From contig DHLF01000012.1 of assembly GCA_002405165.1 (NCBI GenBank), forward strand, positions 47,432-111,431: 64,000 nt of DNA, given 5' to 3'. Every line of letters starts with the position of its first letter. Within the stretch, counting starts at the first letter, position 1. This document shows positions 51,984 through 61,338 of this stretch, piece after piece. The stretch comes from Christensenella sp. UBA4675. Its GTDB lineage: Bacteria > Bacillota > Clostridia > Christensenellales > Borkfalkiaceae. The notes beneath the pieces were generated by a model, which searched no databases, was not told where the DNA came from, and saw nothing but the letters and a program-made list of their open reading frames with translations. The translations under genes were made by a program, and so were the position numbers.

Positions 51984-53774
51984 TTATTCGTGAATAAGTA
52001 TAGCTTTTATACGTCTTACGCCCGCAGACGAAGATTGTTCTTTAATAATTTTGAACTTTCCTAATTCCTTAGTGTTTTTAGCGTGCGGTCCACCGCAAAT
52101 TTCTTTGGAATATTTGCCTATCGTATAAACTTTTACTTTTTCGCCGTACTTACTTTCGAATAATCCCGTAGCTCCGCTTTGTTTAGCTTCTTCTAAGGAC
52201 ATTTCTTGCATTTGTACGTCTACGCCCGCTTGTATAGCTTCGTTTACGAAATCCTCTACTTGCACTATTTCTTCTTTGGTCATAGGGTGAGAGAAATTAA
52301 AGTCGAAACGCAATCTTTCAACGGTGATATTAGAACCCTTTTGACAAACGTCGGGCGATAAGATTTTTCTAAGCCCCGCTTGTAAAAGGTGCGTTGCGGT
52401 GTGGAGTCTTGCGGTTTCTTCGTTGCTTTCCGCAAGTCCGCCTTTAAACTTTTGTTCTCCGCCGACGCTGGATTTTGCTTGATGTTCGGCTTGCGCCTTT
52501 TTATAACCTTCTTCATCAACCGTGTAACCTTGCTCTTTTGCAAGTTCCATAGTTATTTCCAACGGAAAACCGTAAGTGTCGTACAAACGGAACGCCGTTT
52601 TCCCGGGGAATACGTTTCCTTGAACGTGAGTTATTACTTTGTTAAATTCTTTTAATCCTTCTACCAACGTTTTAGAAAATTTCTCTTCTTCTTTGTTGAG
52701 TTCGGTTTGAATTTTTTCTTTGTTTTGTTCAAGTTCGGGATATACGGCTTTGTATTTTTCGATAAAGCATTCCGCCACCTTAGACAAACTCTTTTCGGGC
52801 AAATCTACCTTTCTTCCGAATCTAACCGCCCTTCTAATCAATCTTCTTAAAACGTAACCTTGGTCTACGTTAGAAGGTACTATTCCGTTTTTATCCCCTA
52901 ACATAAACACGCTTGTTCTAACGTGGTCTAATATAATTCTAAACGCCCTTGTTGTTTCTTCGTCCTTACCGTATTCTTTACCCGTAAGCTCGCAAAGTTT
53001 TTCCCTTGCCGAATCGAATAAATCGGTTTCGTAAACCGAAGATTTTTCGTTTAAAATACTTATGGTTCTGTCTAACCCCATTCCCGTATCTACGTTTCTT
53101 TGTTTTAGTTTGGAATAATTGCCGTTTTCGTCTTTATAAAATTCCATAAAAACGTCGTTCCAAATTTCCAAATATTTACCGCAATCGCACGCGGGGGAAC
53201 AAGTGGGAGAACAAGGCGGATAACCCCTGTCTATAAACATTTCGGTATCGGGTCCGCAAGGTCCCGTTTTACCTGCAATCCACCAGTTGTTTTTCTTTGG
53301 TAAAAAGAATATTTTTTCCTTAGGAATTCCGCATTTTTCCCAAATGGAAGCCGATAGCTCGTCCCTTTGAGCGTCGTCGTCGCCCGCAAATACGGTAACG
53401 GCAAGTTTTTCTTTGGGAATACCTAAATATTTCTCGTCCGTTAAAAATTCGTAACTCCAAGAAATCGCTTCTTCTTTAAAGTAATCTCCTAGCGACCAGT
53501 TGCCGAGCATTTCGAAAAAAGTACAGTGAGAAGAATCTCCTACTTCTTCTATATCGCCCGTTCTTACGCATTTTTGACAATCCGTAAGTCTAGTTCCCGC
53601 AGGGTGTTTTTCCCCTAAAAGATAGGGAACTAACGGGTGCATACCCGCAGTCGTAAACAATACCGACGGGTCGTTTTCGGGTATTAAACTCGCGCTGTCA
53701 ATGATGTGATGTCCTTTGCTTTTAAAAAAGTTAAGGTACATTTCTCTTAAAGTTTCGCTATTTATTTTTTTCAT
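51984..53774 (-). CDS. alaS: Short alanyl-tRNA synthetase lacking the C-Ala domain
   Basis: 596 residues against about 870 usual. The class II catalytic domain is present (FTTAGMHPLVPYLLG, FFEMLGNWSLGDYF, GMGLDRT). GPCGPDTEMF is followed by a Cys-rich insert (PPCSPTCSPACDCG). The editing domain is intact: zinc-type residues HTATH (458, 462) and CGGPH (560, 564). The stop comes just after VRRIKAILIHE, and the C-Ala/oligomerisation part is absent. Nothing in the 53 bases before greA encodes it, so this is not a frameshift. Such short forms exist in some lineages. Confidence 0.9.
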   Translation of the reverse strand: MKKINSETLREMYLNFFKSKGHHIIDSASLIPENDPSVLFTTAGMHPLVPYLLGEKHPAGTRLTDCQKCVRTGDIEEVGDSSHCTFFEMLGNWSLGDYFKEEAISWSYEFLTDEKYLGIPKEKLAVTVFAGDDDAQRDELSASIWEKCGIPKEKIFFLPKKNNWWIAGKTGPCGPDTEMFIDRGYPPCSPTCSPACDCGKYLEIWNDVFMEFYKDENGNYSKLKQRNVDTGMGLDRTISILNEKSSVYETDLFDSAREKLCELTGKEYGKDEETTRAFRIILDHVRTSVFMLGDKNGIVPSNVDQGYVLRRLIRRAVRFGRKVDLPEKSLSKVAECFIEKYKAVYPELEQNKEKIQTELNKEEEKFSKTLVEGLKEFNKVITHVQGNVFPGKTAFRLYDTYGFPLEITMELAKEQGYTVDEEGYKKAQAEHQAKSSVGGEQKFKGGLAESNEETARLHTATHLLQAGLRKILSPDVCQKGSNITVERLRFDFNFSHPMTKEEIVQVEDFVNEAIQAGVDVQMQEMSLEEAKQSGATGLFESKYGEKVKVYTIGKYSKEICGGPHAKNTKELGKFKIIKEQSSSAGVRRIKAILIHE

Positions 53775-53842
53775 TTTATCTCCTGTTAGCGTTAGCCGAT
53801 TGCGATATTGGTTTTGTCTAACAATCGTTACTTGCTAATCCC

Positions 53843-55222
53843 TTATTTCTTACTTATTTCGTATCCCGACGGCGTATTTTTAACGACGTAACCTTTTTCT
53901 GTTATTATCGCCCTTTTTTCGTCCGCTACCGCCCAATTTTTTACGGCTCTTGCCTGTTGCATTTCTTCAGCTAAGCTTATTATTTCTTGCGGAATTTCTT
54001 GTTTGACTTCTTGTACTTTGTCTAAGTCAAGACCTAAAACTTCGTCGAATTTAACCGCTAAATCGTAAATATCTTTACTCGGCGTTTCTTTAAGCATCGT
54101 CCATAAAACGCCTAACGCTTCGGGAACGTTTAAGTCGTCGGCAATGGCTCTTTCGAAATCGGCGGAATATTTATCCAAAATTTCTTTATCCGTTTTAGTC
54201 GTGGAATTTTTGTGTTTTAAAATTAAAGAACACAGTCTTTCGTATCCCGCTTTCGCGCTGTCCATAGCTTCGAACGTAAAGTTTAGTTTTTTACGATAAT
54301 GCGTGTTTAAACAAAAATATCTAAACACCATAGGCGAATACCCTTTTTCTTGCAAATCGCTAACCGTATAAACGTTTCCGAGCGACTTACTCATTTTACC
54401 GCCGTCCACAAGCATAAATTCGCCGTGCATCCAAAACTTAGCGGGAATTTTTCCCGTTTCGGCGTAGCTTTGCGCTATTTCGTTTTCGTGGTGAATCGGA
54501 ATATGGTCTACTCCGCCCGTGTGAATATCGAAAACGTCGCCCAAATATTCTCTGCTCATAGTCGAACATTCTATATGCCAACCGGGATACCCCATTCCCC
54601 ACGGACTTTCCCATTGCATAATGTGTTCTTTGGGAGCTTTTTTCCATAAAGCGAAATCGTAAGGATTGCGTTTTTCGTCGTTTACTTCTACCCTTGCGCC
54701 CGCTTGTCTGTCGTCCGCTTTGGACTTAGATAACATTCCGTACTGCGGAAATTTAGAAATATCGTAATAAATGCCGTCGCTGGTTTCGTAGCCGTATCCC
54801 TTTTTGACTAAATCCATTACGAATTCTTCCATTTGCTTAATATGGTCGGTAGCCTTACAAATTATTTCGGGTCTGCCGATATTTAATTTATCGAAATCGG
54901 CAAGAAACGCTTCCGTATAGCGTTTTGCTATTTCCCAAGGGTCTACTTTTAAAGCTTTCGCCCTTTTTTCCATTTTATCTTCGCCGTTATCCCCGTCGTC
55001 GGTTAAATGTCCTACGTCCGTAATGTTCATAACGCCTTTTACGGTATAGCCTTCGTATCTTAACGCTCTACGAAGTAAGTCCATAAAAATATAGGTCCTT
55101 AAATTGCCTATATGGGCGTAATTGTAAACGGTAAGTCCGCAAGAATACATCCTTACTTGATTGCTTCCGTCGCAAGGCGCAAATTCTTCTTTTTTACCGC
55201 TTAAAGTATTGTAAAACTTCAT
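53843..55222 (-). CDS. cysS: Cysteinyl-tRNA synthetase
   Basis: 459 residues, class I. Zinc-site and HIGH region read YSCGLTVYNYAHIGNLRTYIF. The GYPGWHIECSTMSREYLG motif holds further zinc ligands, and HHENEIAQSYAETG and KMSKSLGN follow. GGAG lies before the ATG. The leader of about 120 bases has a long AT-rich hairpin (55301-55344) but no T-box core. It is transcribed from TTGCAA-N17-TAAAAT, divergent from serS. Confidence 0.97.
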   Translation of the reverse strand: MKFYNTLSGKKEEFAPCDGSNQVRMYSCGLTVYNYAHIGNLRTYIFMDLLRRALRYEGYTVKGVMNITDVGHLTDDGDNGEDKMEKRAKALKVDPWEIAKRYTEAFLADFDKLNIGRPEIICKATDHIKQMEEFVMDLVKKGYGYETSDGIYYDISKFPQYGMLSKSKADDRQAGARVEVNDEKRNPYDFALWKKAPKEHIMQWESPWGMGYPGWHIECSTMSREYLGDVFDIHTGGVDHIPIHHENEIAQSYAETGKIPAKFWMHGEFMLVDGGKMSKSLGNVYTVSDLQEKGYSPMVFRYFCLNTHYRKKLNFTFEAMDSAKAGYERLCSLILKHKNSTTKTDKEILDKYSADFERAIADDLNVPEALGVLWTMLKETPSKDIYDLAVKFDEVLGLDLDKVQEVKQEIPQEIISLAEEMQQARAVKNWAVADEKRAIITEKGYVVKNTPSGYEISKK

Positions 55223-55347
55223 ATTTCTCCTTAATTTTTGACAAAAATAATACGAAATTTACCAAAAAAACAATAATGTCGCTCTTTTGACAAATTATCG
55301 CTTGTTATATTGAGTACATACTACTCTATTATAATAATATAGTAGTA

Positions 55348-55376
55348 ATTTTAGCACAATCGCATTTTTTTTGCAA
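55348..55376 (-). promoter_or_regulatory. cysS promoter
   Basis: TTGCAA-N17-TAAAAT on the minus strand. Just downstream the transcript has a near-perfect TACTACT/AGTAGTA hairpin. Confidence 0.75.
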
Positions 55377-55414
55377 TATTTTTGCAATAAGTTAAAAAAT
55401 AATAAAAAAATAAA

Positions 55415-55443
55415 TTGCAAAAAAATAAGAAAAGTTATATACT
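55415..55443 (+). promoter_or_regulatory. serS promoter
   Basis: TTGCAA-N17-TATACT, 30 bases before the ATG, so no leader riboswitch or T-box is possible. Confidence 0.8.
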
Positions 55444-55473
55444 CTATACATATTTTTAGAAGGAAGTGTACAA

Positions 55474-56763
55474 ATGCTCGATATTAAACTCATAACGGAA
55501 AATCCGCAATTAGTTAAAGAAAGACTTGCAAAAAAAGGTTGCAACGTAGATTTTACGGAAGTTTTAAAGTTTAACGAAGAAAGAAAAACGCTTATCAGCG
55601 AAGGCGAACAATTAAAAGCGAAAAGAAATAAAGTTTCGAGTTCTATTCCCGCCTTAAAGAAAGAAGGCAAACCCGTTGACGCAATTTTTGCCGAAATGAG
55701 AGAAATTGGCGAAACCATCGCTAAATACGACGAAAAAGTAAAGGAATTAGATAACGCTATTTTCGATTTCGTTTCTAAACTCCCGAATATGCCCGACGAC
55801 GATTTATTGCCCGGCGAAAAAGAAAATAACCGAGTAGTAAAAGTTTTCGGCTCTAAACCCGAGTTCGATTTTAAAGCTAAAAACCACGTTGACCTTTGCA
55901 CCGATTTAGGTATGATTGACTACGAAAGGGGCGTTAAATTATCGGGTAACGGTTACTGGATTTATAGGGGCGTAGGTTCTAGATTAGAATGGGCTTTACT
56001 TAACTTTTTCGTTTCCGAACACTTAGCCGACGGCTACGAATTTATTCTTCCCCCGCATATGTTAGGCTATAACTGCGGTTTCGGCGCGGGACAATTCCCC
56101 AAATTTGCCGACGAAGTTTACTGGATTAAAGACGAAGAAGGCGACATTAAAAAATCCAAATTTATGTTACCTACCGCGGAAACGGCGTTAGTAAATATGT
56201 ACGCAGGCGAAATTTTGGACGAATCTAAACTTCCTATGAAATTTTTCGCATACACCCCCTGCTATCGTAAAGAAGCGGGAAGTTATAGAAGCGAAGAAAG
56301 GGGAATGATTAGGGGACATCAGTTCGATAAAGTAGAAATGGTTCAATACGCTCACCCCGACCACAGCAAAGAAGCTTTCGAAGAATTAGTAAATAAAGCT
56401 TGCTCTTTGGTAGAAAAATTAGGTCTTCATTTTAGACTTTCTAAACTCGCCGCAGGCGACTGCTCCGCAAGTATGGCAAGAACTTACGACGTAGAAGTTT
56501 GGATTCCGAGTATGGGTATTTATAAAGAAGTCAGCTCTGTTTCTAACGCAAACGATTATCAAGCAAGAAGAAATAACACTAGATACCGCGACTCCTTAAC
56601 GGGAAAAACGAACTTCGTTCACACGCTTAACGGTAGCGGTCTTGCAACGAGTAGAATTATGCCCGCAATAGTAGAACAATATCAAAACGCAGACGGTTCG
56701 GTTACCGTTCCCGAAGTTTTGAGAAAGTTTATGGGCGGACAAGAAGTTATTAAAAAAATCTAA
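55474..56763 (+). CDS. serS: Seryl-tRNA synthetase
   Basis: 429 residues, class II. An N-terminal antiparallel coiled coil (about 30-100) grips the tRNA-Ser long arm. Motif 2 reads ACYRKEAGS then GMIRGHQFDKVE, and motif 3 is LNGSGLATSRIMPAIVE. GAAGGAAG precedes the ATG. A hairpin terminator follows at 56803. Confidence 0.98.
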   Translation: MLDIKLITENPQLVKERLAKKGCNVDFTEVLKFNEERKTLISEGEQLKAKRNKVSSSIPALKKEGKPVDAIFAEMREIGETIAKYDEKVKELDNAIFDFVSKLPNMPDDDLLPGEKENNRVVKVFGSKPEFDFKAKNHVDLCTDLGMIDYERGVKLSGNGYWIYRGVGSRLEWALLNFFVSEHLADGYEFILPPHMLGYNCGFGAGQFPKFADEVYWIKDEEGDIKKSKFMLPTAETALVNMYAGEILDESKLPMKFFAYTPCYRKEAGSYRSEERGMIRGHQFDKVEMVQYAHPDHSKEAFEELVNKACSLVEKLGLHFRLSKLAAGDCSASMARTYDVEVWIPSMGIYKEVSSVSNANDYQARRNNTRYRDSLTGKTNFVHTLNGSGLATSRIMPAIVEQYQNADGSVTVPEVLRKFMGGQEVIKKI

Positions 56764-56802
56764 TTTACTTTTAAATTTAACTTAAAAGATTTTTACTTCT
56801 AG

Positions 56803-56831
56803 GGGTAGCGAATTTTTCGTCTACCCTTTTT
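56803..56831 (+). terminator. serS terminator
   Basis: GGGTAG/CTACCC stem with an inner CG/CG pair and TTTTT after it. Confidence 0.8.
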
Positions 56832-56905
56832 ATATAATTTTCGTCGGTATAATGTTTGTTTTTTGCCGATGAGAAAACTTTAATAATCAACTTATAGGAC
56901 GACTT

Positions 56906-58084
56906 ATGAAGAATTATAGGCTTACTTTTTTCGGGGCTTGTTTGTGTTTTTTTCTGCAAGCGTTAGTTATAAACATTTATCCGTTTTTCTTTACCGCATT
57001 TAACAATTTATACGGAATTTCCTTGCAAAAGCTAACGTATTTAACGTTTATTATTTTTGCGGTTCAGTTTTCTATAGACGCGTTCGGATATAAACTGGCG
57101 GATAAACTCGGTTATAGGAAATCGTTGTTTTTATGTAACGCTTGCATTTTTTTAGGTTTTACAACCATTTGCATATTGATAAAAATAATCAATCCTTTTA
57201 TTGCGATAATTATTTCTATAATATTTTCTAGCTTCGGCGGTGGAATTATAGAAACTATTTCTTCTCCGATGGTAGAAGCTTTGCCTTTTGAAAATAAATC
57301 GGCTAAAATGTCATTACTACACTCGTTTTACTGCTGGGGACACTTATTTACAATATTATTTTCAACGTTGTTAAGACTAATTATCCCTACCGAAAAATGG
57401 TATTTTTGTCTGCTAATATGGGCAATTCTTCCTATTATCAATACTTTGGTATTTATTAAAGCACCCATAAAAGAATTACAGTCAACCGAAGAACTTTGCT
57501 CTTCTAAAAGCTTGTTTAAACAAAAAACGTATATTTTTATGCTTATAGCTATCCTTTTTGCAGGAGCGATAGAGCAAGGTTTAGCGCAATGGATTTCTTA
57601 CTTTGCCGAAAATACTCTTAAAATGGATAAAACGAAAGGAGATTTAACGGCTACTTGTATTTTTGCCTTATGTATGGCTTTATCCCGAACTTTTTACGGC
57701 GTTAAAGGCGGAAAATTAAATTTAGGCAAAGCTTTAATTATAAGTTCTTTATGCGCATTTGCAGGACTTATTTGTATCGCCCTGGAAATAAAATGGTTAT
57801 CCGTTGCAGGAATAGTTTTAGCGGGACTTGCTATCGGAATTTTATGGCCTGGAATACTTAGTTTTACAACTTCGTCAGGAGTAAACGGCGGAACGAAAAT
57901 GTATTCGTTTTTTGCGCTTGCGGGGGACGCGGGATGTTTACTAGGACCTATGCTTATAGGCTTTATTGCGTCAGCATCTGGTTTTAAGGTAGGAATTTCG
58001 GTAAATTCTTTAAGCGGATTATTTATTGCAATGCTGGTTTTATTAGCGATAAAAAATTCAATGAAAAATAAAAAAATACACTGA
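56906..58084 (+). CDS. MFS transporter, FucP-like sugar-type
   Basis: 392 residues with about twelve membrane helices. DKLGYRKSLFLCN after helix 2 is the MFS loop motif. The second half reads GLAIGILWPGILSF and FALAGDAGCLLGPMLIGFIA, the style of FucP and related sugar permeases, but substrate is not readable. It is a single gene between terminators. Confidence 0.85.
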   Translation: MKNYRLTFFGACLCFFLQALVINIYPFFFTAFNNLYGISLQKLTYLTFIIFAVQFSIDAFGYKLADKLGYRKSLFLCNACIFLGFTTICILIKIINPFIAIIISIIFSSFGGGIIETISSPMVEALPFENKSAKMSLLHSFYCWGHLFTILFSTLLRLIIPTEKWYFCLLIWAILPIINTLVFIKAPIKELQSTEELCSSKSLFKQKTYIFMLIAILFAGAIEQGLAQWISYFAENTLKMDKTKGDLTATCIFALCMALSRTFYGVKGGKLNLGKALIISSLCAFAGLICIALEIKWLSVAGIVLAGLAIGILWPGILSFTTSSGVNGGTKMYSFFALAGDAGCLLGPMLIGFIASASGFKVGISVNSLSGLFIAMLVLLAIKNSMKNKKIH

Positions 58085-58181
58085 ATTAAAGCAATAAACT
58101 AAAACGGCAAATTAAAATATTTCTTAAAGTAACAAGTAAAAAAACAAGTTCCATTACCAAATAAAAACACACGTAAAAGTA

Positions 58182-58209
58182 AAGCCCGTAGCAATTTTGC
58201 CACGGGCTT
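58182..58209. terminator. Bidirectional terminator
   Basis: AAGCCCGT/ACGGGCTT with inner GCA/(T)GC pairing. It lies between the converging MFS and small membrane-protein genes. Confidence 0.85.
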
Positions 58210-58233
58210 ATTTACGTTTAAATTTTAATTTAT

Positions 58234-58626
58234 TTAATTTTCTTTACTTCGAGAAGGAGCTATTGCCCCCGCAAAAAATATAATACTGATAAGGGTTAAA
58301 ATACCGAATCTACCACCCCCGCAAATAACGATTGCGTATAACAAAAATACGTTTATGGATATTTGAAAAAAGCAAAGTTTACTATGTATCGTATTATTGT
58401 ATAAAAATATTTTTATAGACAACATTGTCGAAACAATTAAAATAAGACAGCACACTATAAACGCAAAAATAACGTTATATTTTGCCCATTTCCTACTTTC
58501 AAGCTGATATATAATTTTAAACGTACCCGTATTTAGCATTTTTACCGCTCTAACTATTAAAATTATTGCGCCTATTATATTTATCAACGCCCCTAAATAT
58601 TGTAAATCTTCCTTACTCTTATCCAT
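58234..58626 (-). CDS. Hypothetical four-helix membrane protein
   Basis: 130 residues from the ATG at 58626, which has AGGAG upstream; an in-frame ATG at 58647 lacks one. It has four hydrophobic segments (about 11-30, 49-70, 83-104, 108-122 of this start) and a short charged C terminus (PSRSKEN). No family is recognised. TTGACA-N17-TATAAT precedes it. It is divergent from a 69-residue XRE regulator, suggesting control by that protein. Confidence 0.6.
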   Translation of the reverse strand: MDKSKEDLQYLGALINIIGAIILIVRAVKMLNTGTFKIIYQLESRKWAKYNVIFAFIVCCLILIVSTMLSIKIFLYNNTIHSKLCFFQISINVFLLYAIVICGGGRFGILTLISIIFFAGAIAPSRSKEN

Positions 58627-58669
58627 AAGTGCTCCTAATTTAGACAAGTTTTCTTGACTGTTTTTTAAT

Positions 58670-58698
58670 ATTATAGCAAAGAATTCTTACCGTGTCAA
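58670..58698 (-). promoter_or_regulatory. Promoter of the four-helix protein gene
   Basis: TTGACA-N17-TATAAT on the minus strand, within the divergent region shared with the XRE gene. Confidence 0.85.
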
Positions 58699-58754
58699 CG
58701 CAATAGGTAAAAAAACTTGTATAATTTCCTTAAAAAAGAGAAAGGATAATAAGT

Positions 58755-58964
58755 ATGGTCGTGTTTGTGGAACGGCTTAATAAACTGTTAAGCGAAAACA
58801 AAATAACTAAATACAAACTTGCAAAAGACTTAAAAGTTAGCAAGCAAACCGTACTGTACTGGTGTAACGGTATAAACGAACCGAAAATTTCTTATTTAAA
58901 ACAGTTGGCCGAATACTTTGACGTAACTGCCGACTATTTATTAGGTTTAGATGATATTATTTAA
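58755..58964 (+). CDS. Small XRE-family regulator
   Basis: 69 residues, a bare Cro/CI helix-turn-helix. It reads LLSENKITKYKLAKDLKVSK, QTVLYWCNGINEPKISYLKQ, then YFDVTADYLLGLDD. The ending is typical of phage-like repressors and small stress regulators. AAAGG precedes the ATG. The divergent layout with a four-helix membrane protein suggests a local regulator-target pair. No phage genes are nearby. Confidence 0.88.
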   Translation: MVVFVERLNKLLSENKITKYKLAKDLKVSKQTVLYWCNGINEPKISYLKQLAEYFDVTADYLLGLDDII

Positions 58965-59098
58965 TTTCCATCATTTTTATTTATACTCTTATACTTTATC
59001 TAAACACATTTACTTAAATTTATACAATTTATTGCAATGCGCTATACAAATTCTACGCAAAACGGCAAGATTTTTACATATAATTTAATGCGACAAAT

Positions 59099-59129
59099 AT
59101 TGCCCGTAAAGACAACCTTTACGGGCAAT
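59099..59129. terminator. Bidirectional terminator (GtrA operon / XRE)
   Basis: A perfect 13-bp stem (arm ATTGCCCGTAAAG) with a short loop and TATTTTTT after it on the plus strand. It ends both converging units. Confidence 0.85.
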
Positions 59130-59144
59130 ATTTTTTAAAATTTT

Positions 59145-59645
59145 TTATTTAAAAATCAATAATTTTCTTCCGCAATAGTTCCAAACTAAAACTATGCACG
59201 TCATAACGCATTTACAAATCCACCATTTCCATTCTTCGCCTAAAAATTTTGTAGTTGAAAATAGTTTTACGGTCGGCAATAACTTCATTCCGAGCAGTAT
59301 TCCCGCCTGCGTTAGTCCAAGACCTATTAGTCCTATTACCGTAAATAAAAGCAAAGATTTTTTGGAAGTAGCTTCTTTTTTATTTTTAACGTGTTTAAAC
59401 ACGAAACCGATAGATAATATCCAGTTTACAGCGTTTCCCGTTAAAAAACCTACCGCAGTCGAAATAACAAGCGACCACGTTTCCCCCACCAAACTTGGTT
59501 TTACAAGCCAGTGGTAAAAAACGTACGCCATAAAATAATCGGCTATCGTAGCAATTCCGCCAACTATTAAAAATCTTAAAATTTCGTTAAAAAGCTGTTT
59601 TTTAGTTTGCTTTTCGTGTTTTTCTTCTTGTAATTCTTCTTGCAT
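59145..59645 (-). CDS. GtrA-family polyprenyl-linked sugar flippase-like protein
   Basis: 166 residues from the ATG at 59645 (AAAGGA seven bases before; in-frame ATGs at 59663 and 59651 fit worse). The four-helix GtrA domain reads LRFLIVGGIATIADYFMAYVFY and VGFLTGNAVNWILSIGFVF. GtrA proteins are thought to flip polyprenyl-phosphate-linked monosaccharides. It is last in the FAD oxidoreductase-GT-C-GtrA operon, so it likely supplies the lipid-linked sugar donor. Confidence 0.88.
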   Translation of the reverse strand: MQEELQEEKHEKQTKKQLFNEILRFLIVGGIATIADYFMAYVFYHWLVKPSLVGETWSLVISTAVGFLTGNAVNWILSIGFVFKHVKNKKEATSKKSLLLFTVIGLIGLGLTQAGILLGMKLLPTVKLFSTTKFLGEEWKWWICKCVMTCIVLVWNYCGRKLLIFK

Positions 59646-59655
59646 AATCATTCCT

Positions 59656-61338
59656 TTAAGCAAATAAAAAATATAAACTGCTAGTTGCCACCAGCGTTAT
59701 TATGGCCAAACTAAAAGTAATAGAACTCATTACTTTACCTACTTTGTTTCCGCTAGCAGAATATCTATTTTCAAATTTGCCGACGCCGATAGCAAAAACT
59801 AATATTAAAGGCATTATATACCTAAAATCCATAGTGCAGGCGTAAGGCATTTTTATATTGAAATAAATAAACGCCAAAATTTGCGAAAACGCCAAAATGC
59901 AAACGAAAATAAAGTCGGCTACGTTTTCCCTTGATTTTTGACTTTTTTCTTTAAAATCTTTTCTTCCGAAACTTATTGCGGAATATATTGTCGTTACTAA
60001 AAACAATATTAAAAACAAGAATGAAAACGCTATTGCGTTTACCGCTAAACATTCGAAGTTTAAATATTCGTATTCGCCCATTAAAGCCGTTCTAATGGCA
60101 AAATTCAAAACGTTATAATGGAAATTAAACGGTTTTGCCCATACCGAACCTATATACTGCTCTTTATCCGTACATAAAATAAAACGTTGGAAAAAGCTAT
60201 GCGCTCCCGTTTCCAGCGCGGGATTTAACCCGCTTTCTCCCCAAACGTACCCGAATTTTTGTCCGTATTTTTTGTAGGCGAAAACGGTATGCCAAAATAC
60301 AAGCGGTACGCAAATAACTAAAAATGCAACGAATTGCAATATTATTGTCTTAACGGGTAAGGCGTTTTCTTTTTTACCGCAAGAACGAATAAACTCGTAA
60401 ATAAACACGAACGCAATAGGAATACAAATAATCGCACTGTTTAATTTCGTGGAAGTCGCTAAACCTATAAAAATGGCGATAAGCAACATATTGCCCCACT
60501 TTTTACCGTTTTTCCACCATTTTACGGAATAGTATAACGCTATTATACATAAAGTAAACGCTAACGGGTCGTTATTCAATGCCCCCGCAAATATAATCAG
60601 ACGGGGAAACAAAACAACTATTGCGGAGCTTAACGCAAGCCCCCTGCCTTTTATTCCCATAAGTATTAGCGTTTTTACCATTACGAAACTAGCAATAAAA
60701 GAATACATAACGGATAAAACGTTACAAGACGAATAAAGGTAATATCTATAATCGTCTATATAGCCCGGTTTTCCGTCAAGATAGGAGCTAATAGAAAAGT
60801 TTGCGTCTATTTTTTGAACAAATAAAGTTATTTGGTTAAACAACTTCATAAATCCCGCTTGCATTACCGCGTTTAACGGCGGATGATAAAATTGCCCTTC
60901 GTTAGTAGTGGGAAATTTACCCGTAGAATAAAACGTCCAAGCGTAACCTTCGTGTCCGTAATCCCAAGAGCTATCTCCCCAAACGTCGTGCTGACGGTGT
61001 CCTACGGGAGTATAAAGTGCGTATCCTAATTTTAAAACGTAACCAATAGACAATAGTATCGTTATTTTATAGCTCGTTTTTATTCTTTTAGAAATCAAAA
61101 ATTTTATCGCTACGATAGACAAACTTACCAACAATAAAAAATGAGCTAAATCTTGCGGTTTTACGCCCTTTTCATCGTTACGCCACCAAATGTTTCTTAT
61201 TTTAAACTCTCTTAATCTCGGTTTTAAGACTATATATAAAACTATGGTGGAAACGAATATTAAAAAGTAAATTAAAAAATGCAGGAATAGGTTTAAAAAT
61301 TCCTTTTTAAGCCTTTTATCCCTTAAAATTTCAGTCAT
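59656..61338 (-). CDS. GT-C membrane glycosyltransferase (PMT/ArnT-like)
   Basis: 560 residues with about 11-13 membrane helices. The first large extracytoplasmic loop carries DSSWDYGHEGYAWTFYSTG, with acidic residues typical of GT-C enzymes, and FYHPPLNAVMQAGFMKL, the HPPL motif of the family. These transfer sugars from lipid-phosphate donors outside the membrane. The acceptor is unknown. It overlaps the oxidoreductase gene by eight bases and precedes gtrA by about ten. Confidence 0.8.
   Translation of the reverse strand: MTEILRDKRLKKEFLNLFLHFLIYFLIFVSTIVLYIVLKPRLREFKIRNIWWRNDEKGVKPQDLAHFLLLVSLSIVAIKFLISKRIKTSYKITILLSIGYVLKLGYALYTPVGHRQHDVWGDSSWDYGHEGYAWTFYSTGKFPTTNEGQFYHPPLNAVMQAGFMKLFNQITLFVQKIDANFSISSYLDGKPGYIDDYRYYLYSSCNVLSVMYSFIASFVMVKTLILMGIKGRGLALSSAIVVLFPRLIIFAGALNNDPLAFTLCIIALYYSVKWWKNGKKWGNMLLIAIFIGLATSTKLNSAIICIPIAFVFIYEFIRSCGKKENALPVKTIILQFVAFLVICVPLVFWHTVFAYKKYGQKFGYVWGESGLNPALETGAHSFFQRFILCTDKEQYIGSVWAKPFNFHYNVLNFAIRTALMGEYEYLNFECLAVNAIAFSFLFLILFLVTTIYSAISFGRKDFKEKSQKSRENVADFIFVCILAFSQILAFIYFNIKMPYACTMDFRYIMPLILVFAIGVGKFENRYSASGNKVGKVMSSITFSLAIITLVATSSLYFLFA

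Noticed and set aside
53775..53842. T-box upstream of alaS
   Set aside because: Only 68 bases are available and no T-box core sequence is present; the same check failed for cysS, serS and tyrS.
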